A stretch of 64,000 bases of DNA from Symbiodinium natans. Taxonomy: Eukaryota; Sar; Dinophyceae; Suessiales; Symbiodiniaceae. The position numbers and the translations under genes are program-made. Shown here piece by piece: positions 40,601-43,600 of this stretch (positions are counted from its first letter, which is position 1; each line of letters opens with the position of its first letter). The DNA lies in contig CAJNDS010002180.1 in the NCBI GenBank assembly GCA_905221605.1, positions 267,501 through 331,500 of the forward strand, given 5' to 3'. The notes beneath the pieces were generated by a model. The model saw only the letters and a list, made by a program, of their open reading frames with translations, searched no databases and was not told where the DNA came from.

Positions 40601-43600
40601 TCACGAATCCGGACCCTGTCTCCCCACCCTGGGCCCAGTTCGTCCCCGGCGGCGCCGGACCCGAGGCCGAGAAGATCCTTGCGATCAAGGGCCACCAGGA
40701 GGCCAAGCGCAACAGGGACTTCGACATCACGCAGCCTGCTGTTGGCTAGTAGGGAACGAGGGAATTAGGACCCCTATCTCCCCTTGTATATACCCTTTCA
40801 GGGGTAATTATATACAGGGTACCTCATTTCCCCCAGTGCTAAGCCAACAGCAAGGCAGTGCGTCATGGACGTGACCAACTCCGCCTCCTACATCGTGCGA
40901 GTCATCCTTCAAATTCGGGCGGCTGGCAGCGCCTGCCCAGACCCCAAGGCCTGGTATGATAGGGGCCTTAAGAATTAAAATAGGGCTTTAGGGGGGTCAT
41001 TATGGTACATAATTAATACCGTAAGTAAGTAGAATAAGGTTTTGAGAGGGTTATGGTAGTTACAAATTTAAAGGGACCATAACAAGGAATACGATTGCGA
41101 GTTATTCCGACCCCCAGGCCTGTGCTGTCGGGATCATGAACATCATCTCCTCCTTCGCGTGGATCTCCCAGTTCACAGCCTTGGCCGTGTCGGACTGCCA
41201 GGTGGGGATGTACGAAATTATCGGGTGCCCATAAAGAAAGGCCCTTAAAGAGTAGGATCCCGGATCCCCGGACCCCAAAAAAGGTAACCCGAGTTTCGGA
41301 AGCAGCCAGGTGGGTGCCGACCAGAAGGCACTCTGCACAGCCGACATATCCGAAACTAGGATGCCAAGCAGCGCCCTCGTTCCCTGTTTTTTTGATTTTT
41401 TGGGGGTGAGGGGGGGGGGGGGGGTGGCTAGCGGCTAGCTGACTTTTTCAAACTGTCCTTAAACTCTTCCCTTGACACGGTACTCTTTTGCTGTTAGGTG
41501 TACCAGAGAGCCGAGGCTTCCTAGGTAGCGTTAGGGGACCCTTAACAAGGAACCCTTCGTAACCGTCTTCTGGCTCTCTTCAACAGGGACCTTATTCAGA
41601 GGGTCTATATCCCCAAGGGCCCCCCTAAACCCTAAATCCTAAACCCTAAACCCTAAACCGACCCTAAACCCCAAACCCAAAACCCCATCCCCTAAGGATA
41701 TGGTTGCGGCTGTGACCAACGGCCCTGCAGCCGGCATCGCCTCCACGTCCGACTGCGCGGACCTCTGAGCTTGGCTTTCTTCTGCCTGGTCTTAGGACTT
41801 AGGACTTTAACATTTTGGGTTTTCGCAGAAACTACAATAAGGAGCCAAAACGTTGAACTTTTAAGAGGGGTTCAGATGTCAGCCAAGCTATAGTGTGAAT
41901 GTTTGTTTGACTGCCCTTTGCACGACTGTTCCCTAGACGGGCCAGTGGGCACAATTATAGTGTTTGGTGCAGTGTATAGTCGTGCATGTTTAATTGTCCG
42001 GCGGATGTTCCCGGTCGCATTCCCAGAAGAGTCAGGAGACTGGCCGAAAAGGCGTGGTACTCTGACCTCCGGGTTTCAGGATTTCCTGTTGCGATGACTT
42101 TTGGACCATCCGTCGTTGAACGTGTTGAGACTCGGTTGCACGCGTGAGAGCTGGCAAGAACGTCGGCTCTCCGCCGCAGATTGCAGCGTTGGAGACGCGC
42201 AGAAGAAACCCTAAACCCTAAAGCCTAAACCAAGGGGAGGCCTAGACTTCAGGATGCCCAGGGGGAGTGCCACTGTTTGGAGCCGCACCCCTGTCTACAA
42301 AGTCCGACTAATCCCTAAACCTTCAACCCTAGCCCTAAACCCAAACGAAATCCCAAACCCCTAACAAAAACCCTAAACCCTGTTGAACACGAGGCTACAG
42401 GCTAGCCTTCAACTACCTCAAGGCCAAGCGTGTCTCGGCTGAGGTAGAGTTTTTGAGGTTCAGGACTTGCTCTTGCGATTTAGGGTTTAGGGTTTAGGGT
42501 TTAGGGTTTAGGGTTTAGGGTTTAGGGTTTAGGGTTTAGGGTTTAGGGTGTGTCGCAAGAGGGTCCAGGAATTTTCATGGGGCCATGTTCCGCTGCGCAA
42601 TATGTTTAGGGATTCGGGCTGGCGGAGTTTGAGTCCACAGCCGGGCTGGAACAAGTCTCTGACCCCAAGCACTAAACCCCACAAGTCAAATCCCCAAATC
42701 CTACCTCGGGCTCCATCTGCCTATCATTCTGGAGGTTAGAGCCCATATGCAGGGTTGTATAAGCTACAGCTCAAATTGCGTAGGGTTTTCGGGAGTCCCT
42801 AAACCCTAAACCCCAAAACCCCAAACCCCAAACCCCAAACCCCAAACCCCCGAAACCCGAAGGGCCTCCCACTCGTAGCGACTGCGGGACTTGTACGGAA
42901 GCACCTGATGCTGCACCTTACTTAGCGGAACACTTATCCTCCCTTGTCTGTAACCCTAAACCCTAAACCCTAAACCCGATGAGATCCTTGGATTAGTGGC
43001 ATGATCCGCCCCAAATCCGGAATTTGGCTGGCGCCTGTCCCTGTTCGTAGAATCTGGGATGCTCCCGAGGTTATGTGCCGGCGATCAACATTTGCCAGAG
43101 TGTCCTGAAGATTTCCGAGAACTATCCGAAGATCAAAAAGGACGGCACTTAATGCATTTCTTCAGGGCTGAGGTTTCTTTACAAGCGCCATTAATAAACC
43201 AAAAAGGGCACCCCTTCTTTCTATGCCATATTCCAAGGTTAGTCTTGGGTCAAGTAATTCTCGGAGTCCACACCTACACTATTCTAAGCCCCCAAGCAAC
43301 CCTCCCAGCACCGAGCCTATTCCCTCTTAGGGTTTAGGGTTTGCGGTTTAGGGTTTAGGGTTTAGGGTCGAGTAGGTTTAGGTTTTAGGGTTCGGGTACT
43401 AAGACCCAGAGTAGGCCCTCACTCACTTTCGGTTTTTGGGGGTTCCCTTAGAACCCCCTTCAAACCAAAAAGGGCGCCCTGCTTATTCCTAGGCAACTCC
43501 CGGGTCTCAGGAATGACGTTGGACGCTTGCTCGCTAGGGTTCGAGGTCTAAATATGCTTCAGGAACTCTTCAGGATTTAGGGTTTAGGGTTTAGGGTTTA

